Source: Pseudomonas typographi
Lineage (GTDB): Bacteria; Pseudomonadota; Gammaproteobacteria; Pseudomonadales; Pseudomonadaceae
DNA: 64,000 nt
Assembly: GCF_014694385.1 (NCBI RefSeq)
Contig: NZ_JAAOCA010000002.1
Location: forward strand, 62,001 to 126,000
Reading direction: 5' to 3'
Below the pieces are notes generated by a model. It made no database searches. It was not told the origin of the DNA and saw only the letters and a list, made by a program, of their open reading frames with translations. Position numbers and translations under genes: made by a program. Shown one piece after another: positions 34,767-44,639 of this stretch (position 1 is the stretch's first letter; every line of letters starts with the position of its first letter).

Positions 34767-35678
34767 ATGATTAAACAACGCACCCTTAAGAACATTATCC
34801 GTGCCACCGGCGTCGGCCTTCATTCCGGGGAAAAGGTCTACCTTACCCTCAAGCCCGCGCCCGTGGACACCGGTATCGTGTTCTGCCGGACCGATCTGGA
34901 CCCTGTGGTGCAGATCCCTGCTCGTGCCGAGAACGTCGGCGAAACCACCATGTCGACCACGCTATTCAATGGCGACGTGAAGGTCGATACCGTCGAACAC
35001 TTTCTCTCGGCGATGGCTGGCCTGGGAGTCGATAACGCCTACGTCGAACTCTCCGCGCCCGAAGTGCCGATCATGGATGGCAGTGCCGGGCCTTTTGTAT
35101 TCCTGATTCAGTCTGCCGGCTTGGAAGAACAGGACGCGCCGAAAAAATTCATCCGGATCCTGCGTGAAGTCTCGGTCGAAGAAGGCGACAAGCGCGCCAC
35201 GTTCATACCGTTCGAAGGCTTCAAGGTCAGCTTCGAGATCGATTTCGACCACCCTGCTTTCAAGGGCCGTGTGCAAACCGCGAGCGTGGACTTTTCCAGC
35301 ACATCCTTCGTCAAGGAAGTGAGCCGGGCCCGCACCTTCGGTTTCATGAGTGACATTGAGTACCTGCGCAAGCACAACCTGGCCCTCGGCGGCAGCGTGG
35401 AAAACGCTATCGTGGTCGACAAGGAAGGTGTGCTCAACGAAGACGGCCTTCGCTACGAAGACGAATTCGTCAAGCACAAGATCCTCGACGCCATCGGCGA
35501 CCTCTACCTGCTGGGCAACAGCCTGATCGGCGAATTCCGTGGTTTCAAGTCTGGCCACGCGCTGAATAACCGGCTGTTGCGCAAGCTGATCGAGCAAACC
35601 GACGCCTGGGAAGTGGTCACCTTCGAAGATGCGAGCACCGCACCTATCTCGTACATGCGCCCGGTTGCGGCCGTATAA
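34767..35678 (+). CDS. lpxC: UDP-3-O-acyl-N-acetylglucosamine deacetylase
   Basis: The 303-residue zinc amidase catalyses the committed step of lipid A synthesis. The zinc ligands H78 (VEHF), H237 and D241 ([10 protein letters not shown]) and the catalytic H264 (SGHALNN) are all present at canonical spacing. LpxC levels are set by regulated proteolysis in enteric bacteria. The C-terminus here is [11 protein letters not shown], and Pseudomonas LpxC is reported not to be degraded the same way. Confidence 0.97.
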   Translation: MIKQRTLKNIIRATGVGLHSGEKVYLTLKPAPVDTGIVFCRTDLDPVVQIPARAENVGETTMSTTLFNGDVKVDTVEHFLSAMAGLGVDNAYVELSAPEVPIMDGSAGPFVFLIQSAGLEEQDAPKKFIRILREVSVEEGDKRATFIPFEGFKVSFEIDFDHPAFKGRVQTASVDFSSTSFVKEVSRARTFGFMSDIEYLRKHNLALGGSVENAIVVDKEGVLNEDGLRYEDEFVKHKILDAIGDLYLLGNSLIGEFRGFKSGHALNNRLLRKLIEQTDAWEVVTFEDASTAPISYMRPVAAV

Positions 35679-35706
35679 GTTCGAACCCTCTCTTTTCTTT
35701 ATTTAT

Positions 35707-35730
35707 GGCCACCGCAAGGTGGCCTTTTTT
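35707..35730 (+). terminator. Terminator after lpxC
   Basis: GGCCACC (35707-35713), GCAA tetraloop, then GGTGGCC (35718-35724) and six T. It ends the division cluster. Confidence 0.9.
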
Positions 35731-35772
35731 ATTTGGTGCGCCAAAAAAGCCCGCGCCATCTAGTGGGGTGTT

Positions 35773-36240
35773 TCAGCTGCCAGGCCCTGGCGGTTTGCCC
35801 GCGCGGGCGGCCAAGCGTTCGAGCGCTGCGCGCAGGGCCGGGTCGCTAATACCGTCTGCCGTGGCTTGTAACGCTTCGGCGGCTCGGGCCGACAACACCG
35901 CGCCGGCACGCCCACGCGGTGTTCCGGCGCGGGACGGCTCGACCTTGAACAGGATGCGCCGCAGGCCATAGAACTCCTGCAGGGCTTGTAAGTCGCGTTG
36001 CAGCCGGCGTTGTTGGTACCGCAGGCGGGTAGCCCAGTGAGCATCTGTCACCACCAGCAACAAAGTGCCTTCGCGCCAACTTGCTACCCGGCAATGGGCG
36101 CGGGCCGCCGGTTGCATTTGGCCGTCTACCAGGCGCTGCAAGTGCGCCAAGCGCAGGGTTTGGCCGAACAACGCCTTGAGCGGGCGAGCCTCGCGAAGCA
36201 GTACCAGCGGCTCGCGGGCGAAATGAGGGCGAAAGGCCAT
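35773..36240 (-). CDS. dciA: DciA-like helicase loader (DUF721)
   Basis: The 155-residue DUF721 protein has an N-terminal LLREARPLKALFGQ region, then a KH-like domain with CRVASWREGTLLLVVTDAHWATRLRYQQ (about 48-75). DciA proteins load the replicative helicase DnaB in bacteria that lack DnaC, which fits Pseudomonas. ATG at 36240 is chosen for family length; the frame stays open to 36465, but that extension lacks similarity. The gene is divergent from secA. Confidence 0.85.
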   Translation of the reverse strand: MAFRPHFAREPLVLLREARPLKALFGQTLRLAHLQRLVDGQMQPAARAHCRVASWREGTLLLVVTDAHWATRLRYQQRRLQRDLQALQEFYGLRRILFKVEPSRAGTPRGRAGAVLSARAAEALQATADGISDPALRAALERLAARAGKPPGPGS

Positions 36241-36531
36241 GGGCGGGGTCAGGGGTGCCAAAAGAGCAGATGATGTTAACAGAAACCACAGGTTGCTCGG
36301 AAAACCCCTGGGCACGGGGAATGACGATTGTTTCAGCTGCCTTGAAGTTGCCGAGAATGCCCCTATTGTGTACCGACCCCGTAAAAGCGGTGTGCCAGTA
36401 TCGTGGAACATCACCACTTTCCTCACCCTCGTTTCCGGGTAGAATGCTCGTTCGCGTGCGGCCAAGAGGGCTGCTCGGGCGGCTCCTGGGGGGGGCGCCC
36501 TCCATCCCTATGTGTGGAAGATCCAGCCAAT
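36241..36531 (+). promoter_or_regulatory. dciA-secA divergent intergenic region
   Basis: The 291-bp region has no convincing gene. TAGAAT near 36438-36443 is a plausible -10 for secA with no clear -35. A C/T-rich leader and a G-run (about 36488-36494) follow. No secM-like reading frame with an arrest peptide is seen, so SecM-type control of secA translation is not apparent. Confidence 0.35.
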
Positions 36532-39282
36532 ATGTTTTCGCCTTTGTTGAAGAAACTTTTCGGGAGCAAGAACGAGCGCGAGGTCAAGCGCATGCTCAAA
36601 ACGGTCGCGACCGTCAATGCCTTCGAAGAGAAAATGGTGGCCCTGTCGGACGAACAGCTTCGCGGCAAGACCGAAGAGTTCCGGGCGCGCCTGGCAAAGG
36701 GCGAAACCCTCGACGAACTGCTGCCCGAAGCCTTTGCGGTATGCCGCGAGGCGGGTAAGCGTGTAATGGGCATGCGCCACTTCGACGTTCAGTTGATCGG
36801 CGGCATGACACTGCACGAAGGCAAAATCGCGGAAATGCGCACCGGGGAGGGCAAGACCCTCGTCGGCACCCTGGCGGTGTACCTTAATGCCCTGGCCGGC
36901 AAGGGCGTGCATGTGGTCACGGTGAACGACTACCTGGCCCGCCGCGATGCCAACTGGATGCGCCCTTTGTACGAGTTCCTCGGCTTGTCGGTGGGCATCG
37001 TGATGCCGTTCCAGCCGCCGGAAGAAAAACGCGCGGCCTACGCCAGCGACATCACCTACGGCACCAACAACGAATTCGGTTTCGATTACCTGCGCGACAA
37101 CATGGCGTTCAGCCTGGAAGACAAATTCCAGCGTGAACTGAATTTTGCCGTGATCGACGAAGTGGACTCCATTCTCATCGACGAAGCCCGTACCCCGCTG
37201 ATCATCTCTGGCCAGGCCGAAGACAGTTCGCGCTTGTACATCGAGATCAACAAGCTGATCCCGCAGCTTAAGCAGCACGTCGAGGAAGTCGAAGGCCAGG
37301 TCACCACCGAAGGGCACTTCACCATCGACGAAAAAGCGCGCCAGGTCGAACTCAACGAGGCCGGGCACCAGTTCGTCGAGGAGATGCTCACCCGGGCCGG
37401 CTTGCTGGCCGAAGGCGAGAGCCTGTATTCGGCGCACAACCTGGGCCTGCTGACGCACGTGTACGCTGCGCTGCGCGCGCACAAGCTGTTCAACCGTAAC
37501 GTCGAGTACATCGTGCAGGACGGCCAGATCGTGCTGGTCGATGAGCACACCGGCCGGACCATGCAAGGCCGGCGGTTGTCCGAGGGCCTGCACCAGGCCA
37601 TCGAAGCCAAGGAAAACGTCAACATCCAGGCCGAGAGCCAGACCTTGGCCTCGACCACCTTCCAGAACTACTTCCGCCTGTACAACAAGTTGTCTGGCAT
37701 GACCGGCACCGCCGACACCGAAGCATTCGAATTCCAGCAAATCTACAGCTTGCCGGTGGTGGTGATCCCGCCAAACCGGCCGCTGGCGCGCAAAGACTAC
37801 AACGACCTGGTGTATCTGACCGCCGACGAGAAGTACGCAGCCATCGTCGCCGACATCAAAGAAAGCTTGGCGATGAACCGCCCCGTACTGGTCGGCACCG
37901 CCACCATCGAAACCTCCGAGCACATGGCAGCGTTGCTGCGCGAAGAGGGCATCGAGCACAAGGTGCTCAACGCCAAGTTCCACGAGAAGGAAGCCGAGAT
38001 CATCGCCCAAGCCGGCCGGCCGGGTGCGCTGACCATCGCCACCAACATGGCTGGGCGCGGCACCGACATCCTGCTGGGCGGTAACTGGGAAGTGGAAGTG
38101 GCCGCGCTGGACGACCCGAGCGCCGAACAGGTCGCGCAGATCAAGGCCGAGTGGCAGAAGCGCCACCAGCAAGTGCTGGAGGCCGGCGGTTTGCATGTGA
38201 TCGCCTCTGAGCGCCATGAGTCGCGCCGTATCGATAACCAGCTGCGTGGCCGGGCCGGCCGCCAGGGCGATGCCGGTTCCAGCCGTTTCTACCTGTCGCT
38301 GGAAGATCCACTCATGCGCATTTTCGCCTCTGACCGGGTGAAGAACTTCATGAAGGCGCTGGGCATGCAATCGGGCGAGGCCATTGAACACCGCATGGTC
38401 ACCAACGCCATCGAAAAGGCCCAGCGCAAAGTCGAAGGCCGCAACTTCGATATCCGCAAGCAATTGCTCGAATACGACGACGTGGCCAACGAACAGCGCA
38501 AGGTGATCTACCACATGCGCAACAGCTTGTTGGCCGCGCAGAACATCGGCGACACCATCGCCGAGTTCCGTCAAGAAGTGCTCGACACCACCGTGGCGCA
38601 GTACATCCCGCCGCAGTCGCTGCCCGAACAATGGGACGTGCCAGGCTTGGAAGCGGCGCTGCAGAGCGACTTCGGGGTGAAACTACCTATCCAGCAGTGG
38701 CTTGACGAAGACCACAAGCTCTACGAAGAAACCTTGCGCGAAAAGCTGCTCGCCGAGATTCTCGCCGCCTACAACGAGAAGGAAGAGCAGGCCAGCGCCG
38801 ATGCACTGCGCACCTTCGAGAAGCAAATCCTCCTGCGCGTGCTCGACGATCTCTGGAAAGACCACCTATCGACCATGGACCACCTGCGCCACGGTATCCA
38901 CCTACGCGGCTATGCGCAGAAGAACCCCAAGCAGGAATACAAGCGCGAGTCCTTTGCGCTGTTCCAGGAGCTGCTCGACTCGATCAAGCGCGATACCATC
39001 CGTGTGCTTTCCCATGTGCAGGTGCGCCGCGAAGACCCGGCCGAAGAAGAAGCCCGGTTACGCCGCGATGCCGACGAGTTGGCCCAGCGCATGCAGTTCC
39101 AGCATGCCGAAGCACCGGGGCTGGATCAGCCCGAGGCCCTCGAAGAGGGCGGTGACGTGGCCGTGGCCGTGGCGGCGCCGGCCCAGGCCCCGGTGCGCAA
39201 CGAACAGAAGCTGGGCCGCAACGAACTGTGCTGGTGTGGCTCGGGCAAGAAGTTCAAGCACTGCCACGGGCGTATCGAATAA
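36532..39282 (+). CDS. secA: Preprotein translocase ATPase SecA
   Basis: The 916-residue motor drives preproteins through SecYEG. Walker A MRTGEGKT is at 102-109 and [18 protein letters not shown] provides the DEAD-like Walker B. The preprotein cross-linking and helical scaffold domains follow. The C-terminal zinc-binding tail [14 protein letters not shown] recruits SecB. ATG at 36532 gives the usual [17 protein letters not shown] start. The first copy of the repeat beyond this gene begins nine bases after the stop. Confidence 0.97.
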   Translation: MFSPLLKKLFGSKNEREVKRMLKTVATVNAFEEKMVALSDEQLRGKTEEFRARLAKGETLDELLPEAFAVCREAGKRVMGMRHFDVQLIGGMTLHEGKIAEMRTGEGKTLVGTLAVYLNALAGKGVHVVTVNDYLARRDANWMRPLYEFLGLSVGIVMPFQPPEEKRAAYASDITYGTNNEFGFDYLRDNMAFSLEDKFQRELNFAVIDEVDSILIDEARTPLIISGQAEDSSRLYIEINKLIPQLKQHVEEVEGQVTTEGHFTIDEKARQVELNEAGHQFVEEMLTRAGLLAEGESLYSAHNLGLLTHVYAALRAHKLFNRNVEYIVQDGQIVLVDEHTGRTMQGRRLSEGLHQAIEAKENVNIQAESQTLASTTFQNYFRLYNKLSGMTGTADTEAFEFQQIYSLPVVVIPPNRPLARKDYNDLVYLTADEKYAAIVADIKESLAMNRPVLVGTATIETSEHMAALLREEGIEHKVLNAKFHEKEAEIIAQAGRPGALTIATNMAGRGTDILLGGNWEVEVAALDDPSAEQVAQIKAEWQKRHQQVLEAGGLHVIASERHESRRIDNQLRGRAGRQGDAGSSRFYLSLEDPLMRIFASDRVKNFMKALGMQSGEAIEHRMVTNAIEKAQRKVEGRNFDIRKQLLEYDDVANEQRKVIYHMRNSLLAAQNIGDTIAEFRQEVLDTTVAQYIPPQSLPEQWDVPGLEAALQSDFGVKLPIQQWLDEDHKLYEETLREKLLAEILAAYNEKEEQASADALRTFEKQILLRVLDDLWKDHLSTMDHLRHGIHLRGYAQKNPKQEYKRESFALFQELLDSIKRDTIRVLSHVQVRREDPAEEEARLRRDADELAQRMQFQHAEAPGLDQPEALEEGGDVAVAVAAPAQAPVRNEQKLGRNELCWCGSGKKFKHCHGRIE

Positions 39283-39291
39283 GCGCTGGTG

Positions 39292-39437
39292 TGGTGTTTC
39301 AGAAGTTCGCACAAGCATTGCGTGTGAAAGTCGCTGTCGCGCACGGCAACCATAGCCCGGCTATGACGAGGAGCGGCAGCGCAGGCGGGCAGTAAACGGC
39401 ACCGTCGAAAGGGTGCAGCCAACGTCTGAAACACCCC
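39292..39437 (-). repeat. Dispersed ~150-bp repeat, copy B (complete, with terminal inverted repeats)
   Basis: The element is bounded by perfect 11-bp inverted repeats GGTGTTTCAGA (39293-39303) and TCTGAAACACC (39425-39435). It is inverted relative to the other three copies. The central palindrome CATAGCCCGGCTATG is at 39351-39365. Read on the minus strand the order (GTTGGCTGCACC, palindrome, TTCACACGCAATGCTTGTGCGAAC, TTCTGAAACACC) matches copies A, C and D. It carries no reading frame of its own. MITE-like in form. Confidence 0.75.
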
Positions 39438-39538
39438 ACCGGGTATTGGAAACAGCGCGCCGCGCCGGCCCTGCCGCCGCGGCGTTTTTACCCTCATCGA
39501 GCGGCCGTTGCCGCGTACTGCTTCGAAGGAGCATCCCC

Positions 39539-40756
39539 ATGGCTGTCGGTCTTGGCCCTTTGCCTACCCTGCATCCGGTCCCCGGTTTCGAACTTGGCAT
39601 CGCCTCGGCTGGCATCAAGCGCCCAGGGCGCAAAGACCTGGTCGTGATGCGCTGTGCCGAAGGCTCCCGTGTCGCCGGGGTGTTCACCACCAACGCCTTC
39701 TGTGCCGCGCCGGTGATCATTGCCAAGCAGCGCGTGGGCGGTAGCGTGCGTTACCTGTTGACCAACACCGGTAATGCCAACGCCGGTACCGGCACGCCGG
39801 GGCTGGCCGCCGCTGAACGCACCTGTGCGACCCTGGCCAAGCTCGCCGGTGTCGAGCCACTGGCGGTGCTGCCGTTCTCCACCGGGGTGATCGGCGAGCC
39901 GCTGCCAGTGGAGAAAATCGAAAGCGCCCTGCAGGCCGCCCTGAGCAACCTCTCGGAGCACAACTGGGCCGATGCCGCCACCGGCATCATGACCACAGAT
40001 ACGCTGCCCAAGGGGGCCAGCCGCCAATTCCAACACGATGGCGTGACCGTTACCGTGACCGGCATCAGCAAGGGGGCCGGCATGATCCGCCCGAACATGG
40101 CGACCATGCTCGGTTACATTGCCACCGACGCCAAGGTTGCGCTCGGCGTGCTGCAAGACCTGATCCGCGACGGCGCCAACAAGTCGTTCAACCGCATCAC
40201 CATCGACGGCGATACCTCCACCAATGATTGTTGCATGCTGGTGGCCACCGGCCAGGCCAACCTGCCGGAGATCACCGAGGCCCGCGGCCCGCTGTTCGCC
40301 GCCCTCAGGCAGGCAGTGTTCGAGGTGTGCATGGAGGTGGCGCAGGCCATCGTGCGCGACGGTGAAGGCGCCACCAAGTTCGTGACGGTGCAGGTGAATG
40401 GCGGCGGCAATGCCCAGGAGTGCCTCGACGTGGGCTACGCCGTGGCCCACTCGCCGCTGATCAAAACCGCGTTGTTCGCCTCCGACCCGAACTGGGGCCG
40501 CATCCTCGCGGCCGTCGGCCGTGCCGGTGTGCCGAACCTGGATGTCAGCCACATTGACGTGTACCTGGGCGAAGTCTGTATCACTCAGCACGGCGGCCGC
40601 GCCGCCAGCTACACCGAAGAGCAGGGCGCTGCGGTGATGGCACGCGATGAGATCACCATTCGTATCGAGTTGGGCCGTGGCGAGTATTCGGAAACCATCT
40701 GGACCACCGACCTTTCCCATGAGTACGTAAAGATCAACGCCGAATACCGTACCTGA
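39539..40756 (+). CDS. argJ: Bifunctional glutamate N-acetyltransferase / ornithine acetyltransferase
   Basis: The 405-residue ArgJ recycles acetyl groups in arginine synthesis. The self-cleavage site is in [20 protein letters not shown] (about 183-202), where the threonine of ATML becomes the new N-terminal nucleophile. N-terminal [18 protein letters not shown] and C-terminal [24 protein letters not shown] fit the family. ATG at 39539 follows GAAGGAG. The open frame upstream runs through the repeat and is not coding. Confidence 0.96.
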   Translation: MAVGLGPLPTLHPVPGFELGIASAGIKRPGRKDLVVMRCAEGSRVAGVFTTNAFCAAPVIIAKQRVGGSVRYLLTNTGNANAGTGTPGLAAAERTCATLAKLAGVEPLAVLPFSTGVIGEPLPVEKIESALQAALSNLSEHNWADAATGIMTTDTLPKGASRQFQHDGVTVTVTGISKGAGMIRPNMATMLGYIATDAKVALGVLQDLIRDGANKSFNRITIDGDTSTNDCCMLVATGQANLPEITEARGPLFAALRQAVFEVCMEVAQAIVRDGEGATKFVTVQVNGGGNAQECLDVGYAVAHSPLIKTALFASDPNWGRILAAVGRAGVPNLDVSHIDVYLGEVCITQHGGRAASYTEEQGAAVMARDEITIRIELGRGEYSETIWTTDLSHEYVKINAEYRT

Positions 40757-40780
40757 CTGATCCTTTAGAAGGCGTGCGCC

Positions 40781-41395
40781 ATGCAACTCGTGATTGCCGA
40801 TAAACGCTACTCGTCGTGGTCGCTGCGTGGTTGGCTCGCCGTGCAACTGGCCGGGGAGCCGTGCGAGGAAGTGATGGTGCGCCTGTACCAACCCGACACC
40901 CGCGCGCGCATTCTCGCCCATTCGGCCAGCGGCAAGGTACCGCTGCTCAAGACCGAGCACGGCACTGTCGCCGACAGCCTGGCGATCGCCGAATACCTGG
41001 CCGAGCGCCACCCCGCCCTGTGGCCTCGTGATGTTGCCGCCCGGGCCCAGGCCCGCTCGGCCTGCGCACAGATGCACAGCGGCTTCATGGCCCTGCGCGC
41101 GGCGATGCCGTTCGACTTGCGCCGCGACCAGGCCCTGGTGCCGACTCCAGCCGAGGTGCTGGCCGACATCGACCGGGTCGTGGCCCTGTGGGCCGAATGC
41201 CGCGCCAGCAAAGCCAGCGATGGTCCATGGTTATTCGGTGAACTGAGCCTGGCCGACGCCTTCTTCGCACCGGTCGCGGTGCGCTTGCGCACCTACCGTG
41301 TGGCCCTGCCAGCCGAGGCAGCGGCCTATGTCGATACCCTTTACCAGTGGCCGGCCTTCCAGGCTTGGCAGCAGGCTGGCCTGGAGGAAACGTGA
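40781..41395 (+). CDS. Glutathione S-transferase family protein
   Basis: The 204-residue protein has an N-terminal thioredoxin-like domain starting LVIADKRYSSWSLRGWLA (serine near residue 11-13 is the candidate catalytic residue), a cis-Pro motif SGKVPLL and the TVADSLAIAEYLAERHP segment, followed by an all-helical C-terminal domain. The substrate is unknown. The position between argJ and the Nudix gene is conserved in Pseudomonas. The stop overlaps the next start (GTGA). Confidence 0.9.
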   Translation: MQLVIADKRYSSWSLRGWLAVQLAGEPCEEVMVRLYQPDTRARILAHSASGKVPLLKTEHGTVADSLAIAEYLAERHPALWPRDVAARAQARSACAQMHSGFMALRAAMPFDLRRDQALVPTPAEVLADIDRVVALWAECRASKASDGPWLFGELSLADAFFAPVAVRLRTYRVALPAEAAAYVDTLYQWPAFQAWQQAGLEET

Positions 41396-42333
41396 AACGC
41401 ATACATGTCGTCGCGGCGGTGATCCGCGGCCAGGATGGGCGCCTGTTGATCGCCCGGCGTGCTGATACCCAGCACCAAGGCGGGCTCTGGGAATTCCCTG
41501 GCGGTAAGCTTGAGCCCGGTGAGGCCCCCCGTGATGGCCTTGCCCGTGAGCTGATGGAGGAGTTGGGTATCCGCGTGCAGCACGCGCGCCCGCTGATCAC
41601 CGTTCACCACGATTACCCCGATAAACACGTGCTGCTCGATGTGTGGGAAGTCACCGCCTTCAGCGGTGAGCCCCAGGGTGCTGAAGGCCAACCGCTGGCC
41701 TGGGTGCTGCCCAAGGCACTGCGCGACTACGATTTCCCCGCAGCGAACGCGCCGATCATCCGCGCCGCCACCCTGCCGGCGCAGTACCTGATCACCCCAG
41801 ACGGCCTGCAAGTCCCAGCCCTTCTGCAGGGCCTGCAACAGGCGCTGGCCGCGGGCATCGGCCTGGTGCAACTGCGTGCACCGAACATGTACGACCCGCA
41901 GTACCGCGACATGGCTGTGGATGCGGTGGGCCTGTGCGCCGGCAAGGCCTTGCTGATGCTCAAGGGCCCGATGGAGTGGACTGGCGACTTCCCGGCCGCC
42001 GGTTGGCAACTGAGCGCCGAGCAACTGCGCAAATACGCCCCCCACGGGCGGCCGTTTCCGAAGGAACGCTGGCTGGCGGCCTCGTGCCACAACGCTGAAG
42101 AGCTGGAGTTGGCCGCCCTGATGGACGTGGACTTCGTGACCCTATCGCCGGTGCAACCCACCCAAACCCACCCCGAGGCAACGCCGCTGGGTTGGGAACA
42201 AGCACAGCGCTTGATCGCAGGCTTCGACCGCCCCGTGTACGTGTTGGGCGGCGTTGGCCCTGCCGACCAGGCCCGCGCCTGGAGCGTAGGGGCGCAGGGC
42301 GTGGCGGGGATCCGGGCGTTCTGGCCGGTTTAA
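41392..42333 (+). CDS. Nudix hydrolase (MutT-like) fused to a thiamine-phosphate-synthase-like domain
   Basis: The 313-residue two-domain protein has an N-terminal Nudix domain (1-130) with a complete Nudix box at about 38-60 (GGKLEPGEAPRDGLARELMEELGI) and MutT-like sequence VKRIHVVAAVIRGQDGRLLI. The C-terminal half (about 135-313) is a TIM-barrel domain related to ThiE/TenI, seen in VQLRAPNMYDPQYRD, AASCHNAEELELAA, DFVTLSPVQPT and GGVGPADQARAWSVGAQGVAGI. The Nudix half probably removes oxidised dGTP; the role of the ThiE-like half is unknown. GTG at 41392 overlaps the GST stop. Confidence 0.9.
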   Translation: MKRIHVVAAVIRGQDGRLLIARRADTQHQGGLWEFPGGKLEPGEAPRDGLARELMEELGIRVQHARPLITVHHDYPDKHVLLDVWEVTAFSGEPQGAEGQPLAWVLPKALRDYDFPAANAPIIRAATLPAQYLITPDGLQVPALLQGLQQALAAGIGLVQLRAPNMYDPQYRDMAVDAVGLCAGKALLMLKGPMEWTGDFPAAGWQLSAEQLRKYAPHGRPFPKERWLAASCHNAEELELAALMDVDFVTLSPVQPTQTHPEATPLGWEQAQRLIAGFDRPVYVLGGVGPADQARAWSVGAQGVAGIRAFWPV

Positions 42334-42452
42334 CGCCGATCGAGCCGCGACGGGTGGCGGGGTAAGCTGCCCACACGGTTTATCTGGCAGAATGGCGCAC
42401 AGCCCTAAGCGCAACGGCTTAGCCGAACGAGGTTTCAAAGCAGGAGCCTGTC

Positions 42453-43730
42453 GTGGACGAATACCAGCAGACCGTGCGGAGCTTGTCCGACCGCATCGTG
42501 GCCGCGCAGAACCCGATCCGCGTCCTTGACGCGGTGAAGTGGGACGACAGCGTCAAGCAAGCGTTTCTCAAAGCCAAGGGCAAAGAGATGCCGCAGGTAG
42601 ACCGTGGCTATTACCAGGCCCGGCCGCTGGCATTCGACGCCACGGCGGTGAAGCACGAATTTCAGAACATCGAGCGCGACATCACCCGCCAGTTGGGCCA
42701 GTTCAACCCGGTTGGGCAGATCATGCGGCGGATGTGCAAGGAATACCGCATGGTGGTGCGCATGCTCGAAGCGCGCGGCACCGAGGATTTTGGCCTGATT
42801 TCCCAGGAACTCTACGGCGCTGCCTCCGACGCGTTCCACGCTGGCGACCCGACCCTGGCGGACCTGTCGATGATGCTGTCCGATTACCTGAACAACATCG
42901 ATGGCCGCGGCGACTTGAAAGACGAGCCGAAGAACCTCACCGCCAAGGACGCGGTGGCGCTGCTGCAGGGCCGCCTGAACCGTACCTTCGGCGAAGCCGA
43001 GGGCACTATCCGCGTATTCGAGTCGGACGGTATCGTCGCTGACGCCGCAGCCGGTGCCGACTACATCAAAGTGCGCGCCGATGCCCTGTTCAACGAGCGC
43101 GACGTGCGTGCACTGGAAGTGCACGAGGGCCTGGTGCATGTGGGCACCACGCTCAATGGCCTGAACCAGCCGATTTGCACGTTTCTGGCCAAGGGGCCGC
43201 CTTCATCGACCGTCACCCAGGAAGGCCTGGCGATTTTGATGGAAGTGATCGCGTTCGCTTCGTACCCCAGCCGCTTGCGCAAGCTCACCAACCGCACCCG
43301 GGCGATCCACATGGTCGAGCAGGGCGCGGATTTTCTCCAGGTGTTCGAGTTCTTCCGCGAGCAGGGCTTTGACCTGTCGCACAGCTATGGCAACGCCAGC
43401 CGGGTGTTCCGCGGCTCCAGCCCTACGGGTTTGCCCTTCACCAAAGACTTGTCGTACCTGAAGGGCTTCATCATGATCTACAACTACATCCAGCTTGCCG
43501 TGCGCAAGGGCAAGCTGGAGCAGATCCCTCTGCTGTTCTGCGGCAAAACCACCCTCGAAGATATGCGCACGTTGCGCCAGCTGGTAGAAGAGGGGTTGGT
43601 GGTGCCGCCTAAATACCTGCCGGAGCAGTTCCGCGATTTGAATGCCCTGTCGGCGTGGATGTGTTTCTCCAACTTCCTCAACCACCTGAGCCTGGACCGG
43701 ATTGAAGCCGATTACGCAAACATTCTCTAG
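42453..43730 (+). CDS. QEGLA-motif protein, DUF1704 family (putative zinc carboxypeptidase)
   Basis: The 425-residue protein belongs to the family annotated as flavohemoglobin expression-modulating QEGLA motif protein (DUF1704). A HExxxH motif is present: H224-E225...H229 in EVHEGLVHVG. The name-giving Q256-E257-G258-L259-A260 lies about 30 residues later, so H224, H229 and E257 can form a zinc site. Eukaryotic DUF1704 members (MATCAP/TMCP) are tubulin carboxypeptidases. The bacterial substrate is unknown. The start is GTG with GCAGGAG upstream. Confidence 0.85.
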   Translation: MDEYQQTVRSLSDRIVAAQNPIRVLDAVKWDDSVKQAFLKAKGKEMPQVDRGYYQARPLAFDATAVKHEFQNIERDITRQLGQFNPVGQIMRRMCKEYRMVVRMLEARGTEDFGLISQELYGAASDAFHAGDPTLADLSMMLSDYLNNIDGRGDLKDEPKNLTAKDAVALLQGRLNRTFGEAEGTIRVFESDGIVADAAAGADYIKVRADALFNERDVRALEVHEGLVHVGTTLNGLNQPICTFLAKGPPSSTVTQEGLAILMEVIAFASYPSRLRKLTNRTRAIHMVEQGADFLQVFEFFREQGFDLSHSYGNASRVFRGSSPTGLPFTKDLSYLKGFIMIYNYIQLAVRKGKLEQIPLLFCGKTTLEDMRTLRQLVEEGLVVPPKYLPEQFRDLNALSAWMCFSNFLNHLSLDRIEADYANIL

Positions 43731-44613
43731 GCTGCTGGCAGGGCTGGCGCTGGCCGCCCTGGCCGGCTGTAGCAGCGTGTTGTTCTACCCCGAGGCGGTG
43801 GTACCCATCACCCCTGCGCGGGTGCAGTTGGCCTATCGTGACGTTACGTTGACCACTGCCGACGGCGTGCGCTTGCAGGGCTGGTGGCTGCCGGCCAAAC
43901 CTGGGGTGGCGGTAAAGGGCACGGTGCTACAGCTGCACGGTAATGGTGGCAACCTGGCCTGGCACCTGGGCGGGGTTTATTGGTTACCGGCCGAGGGCTA
44001 CCAAGTGCTGATGGTGGACTACCGCGGCTACGGGCAATCGCAGGGCACACCCTCATTGCCGGCGATCTACCAAGACATCGACGCCGCCCTGAACTGGCTC
44101 GACAGTGCCCCCGAGGTACAAGGCACGCCACGGGTGTTATTGGGGCAAAGCATCGGCGGGGCGTTGGCCATTCATTACCTGGCCCGGCACCCCGAACGGC
44201 AGGCGCAGTTCGCGGCCCTGGTGCTCGACGACACCCCGGCCAGCTACCGCAACGTTGCCCGCACGGTGCTGGCCAGTTCCTGGCTGACCTGGCCGCTGCA
44301 GGTGCCGCTCAGCTATGCGGTGCCGGACAGCGACAGCGCCATCTACAGCGCCGCGCAAGTGACGCAATTGCCTAAGCTGGTGTTCCAGAGCCTGGACGAC
44401 CCCATCGTGCCGCTGGCCAACGGCATCGAGCTGTACAAAGCCCTGCCGCCGCCGAGGGTGCTGCAGCTGACCCGCGGTGGCCATGTGCAAACGTTCACCG
44501 ACCCCACTTGGCGCCAGGTGCTGTTGGCCTTTTTGCAGAACCCCACGCATTTCGACGGCATCAGGCGGCTGGGCGAAATCCCCAATTACCCGCAGCCAGC
44601 GCGAAAGCCGTAG
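43702..44613 (+). CDS. Lipoprotein alpha/beta hydrolase (BEM46-like)
   Basis: The 303-residue protein has a lipoprotein signal peptide: basic start, hydrophobic LLAGLALAAL, lipobox LAGC with Cys23. The hydrolase core shows LQLHGNGGNLAWHLG (oxyanion region, near 78), the nucleophile elbow GQSIGG near 148-153, an aspartate in QSLDDPIVPL near 231, and histidine in RGGHVQTF near 258. It is like YfhR/BEM46 proteins; the substrate is unknown. The only start that keeps the signal peptide whole is TTG at 43702, which lies 29 bases inside the preceding gene. Confidence 0.82.
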   Translation: MKPITQTFSRLLAGLALAALAGCSSVLFYPEAVVPITPARVQLAYRDVTLTTADGVRLQGWWLPAKPGVAVKGTVLQLHGNGGNLAWHLGGVYWLPAEGYQVLMVDYRGYGQSQGTPSLPAIYQDIDAALNWLDSAPEVQGTPRVLLGQSIGGALAIHYLARHPERQAQFAALVLDDTPASYRNVARTVLASSWLTWPLQVPLSYAVPDSDSAIYSAAQVTQLPKLVFQSLDDPIVPLANGIELYKALPPPRVLQLTRGGHVQTFTDPTWRQVLLAFLQNPTHFDGIRRLGEIPNYPQPARKP

Positions 44614-44639
44614 CAGGGGCGCCCTAGCGCCTGGCGCGC

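Noticed and set aside
35769..36341. Identical 13-bp sequence TGTTTCAGCTGCC at 35769 and 36329 flanking dciA, considered as insertion-site duplications
   Set aside because: Repeats of 13 bp are expected by chance many times in 64 kb. There are no further shared bases or mobile genes, and dciA is in its normal place.
36241..36531. A secM-type arrest peptide gene upstream of secA
   Set aside because: No small plus-strand frame with a signal peptide and an arrest motif was found.
36508..38631. Very long open frame on the minus strand opposite secA (about 700 codons)
   Set aside because: High GC with third-position bias opens antisense frames. The sequence has no family resemblance and lies wholly under a certain secA gene.
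39413..39538. N-terminal extension of argJ into the repeat
   Set aside because: Open by chance. ArgJ homologues begin near [14 protein letters not shown], and a good ribosome site precedes ATG 39539.
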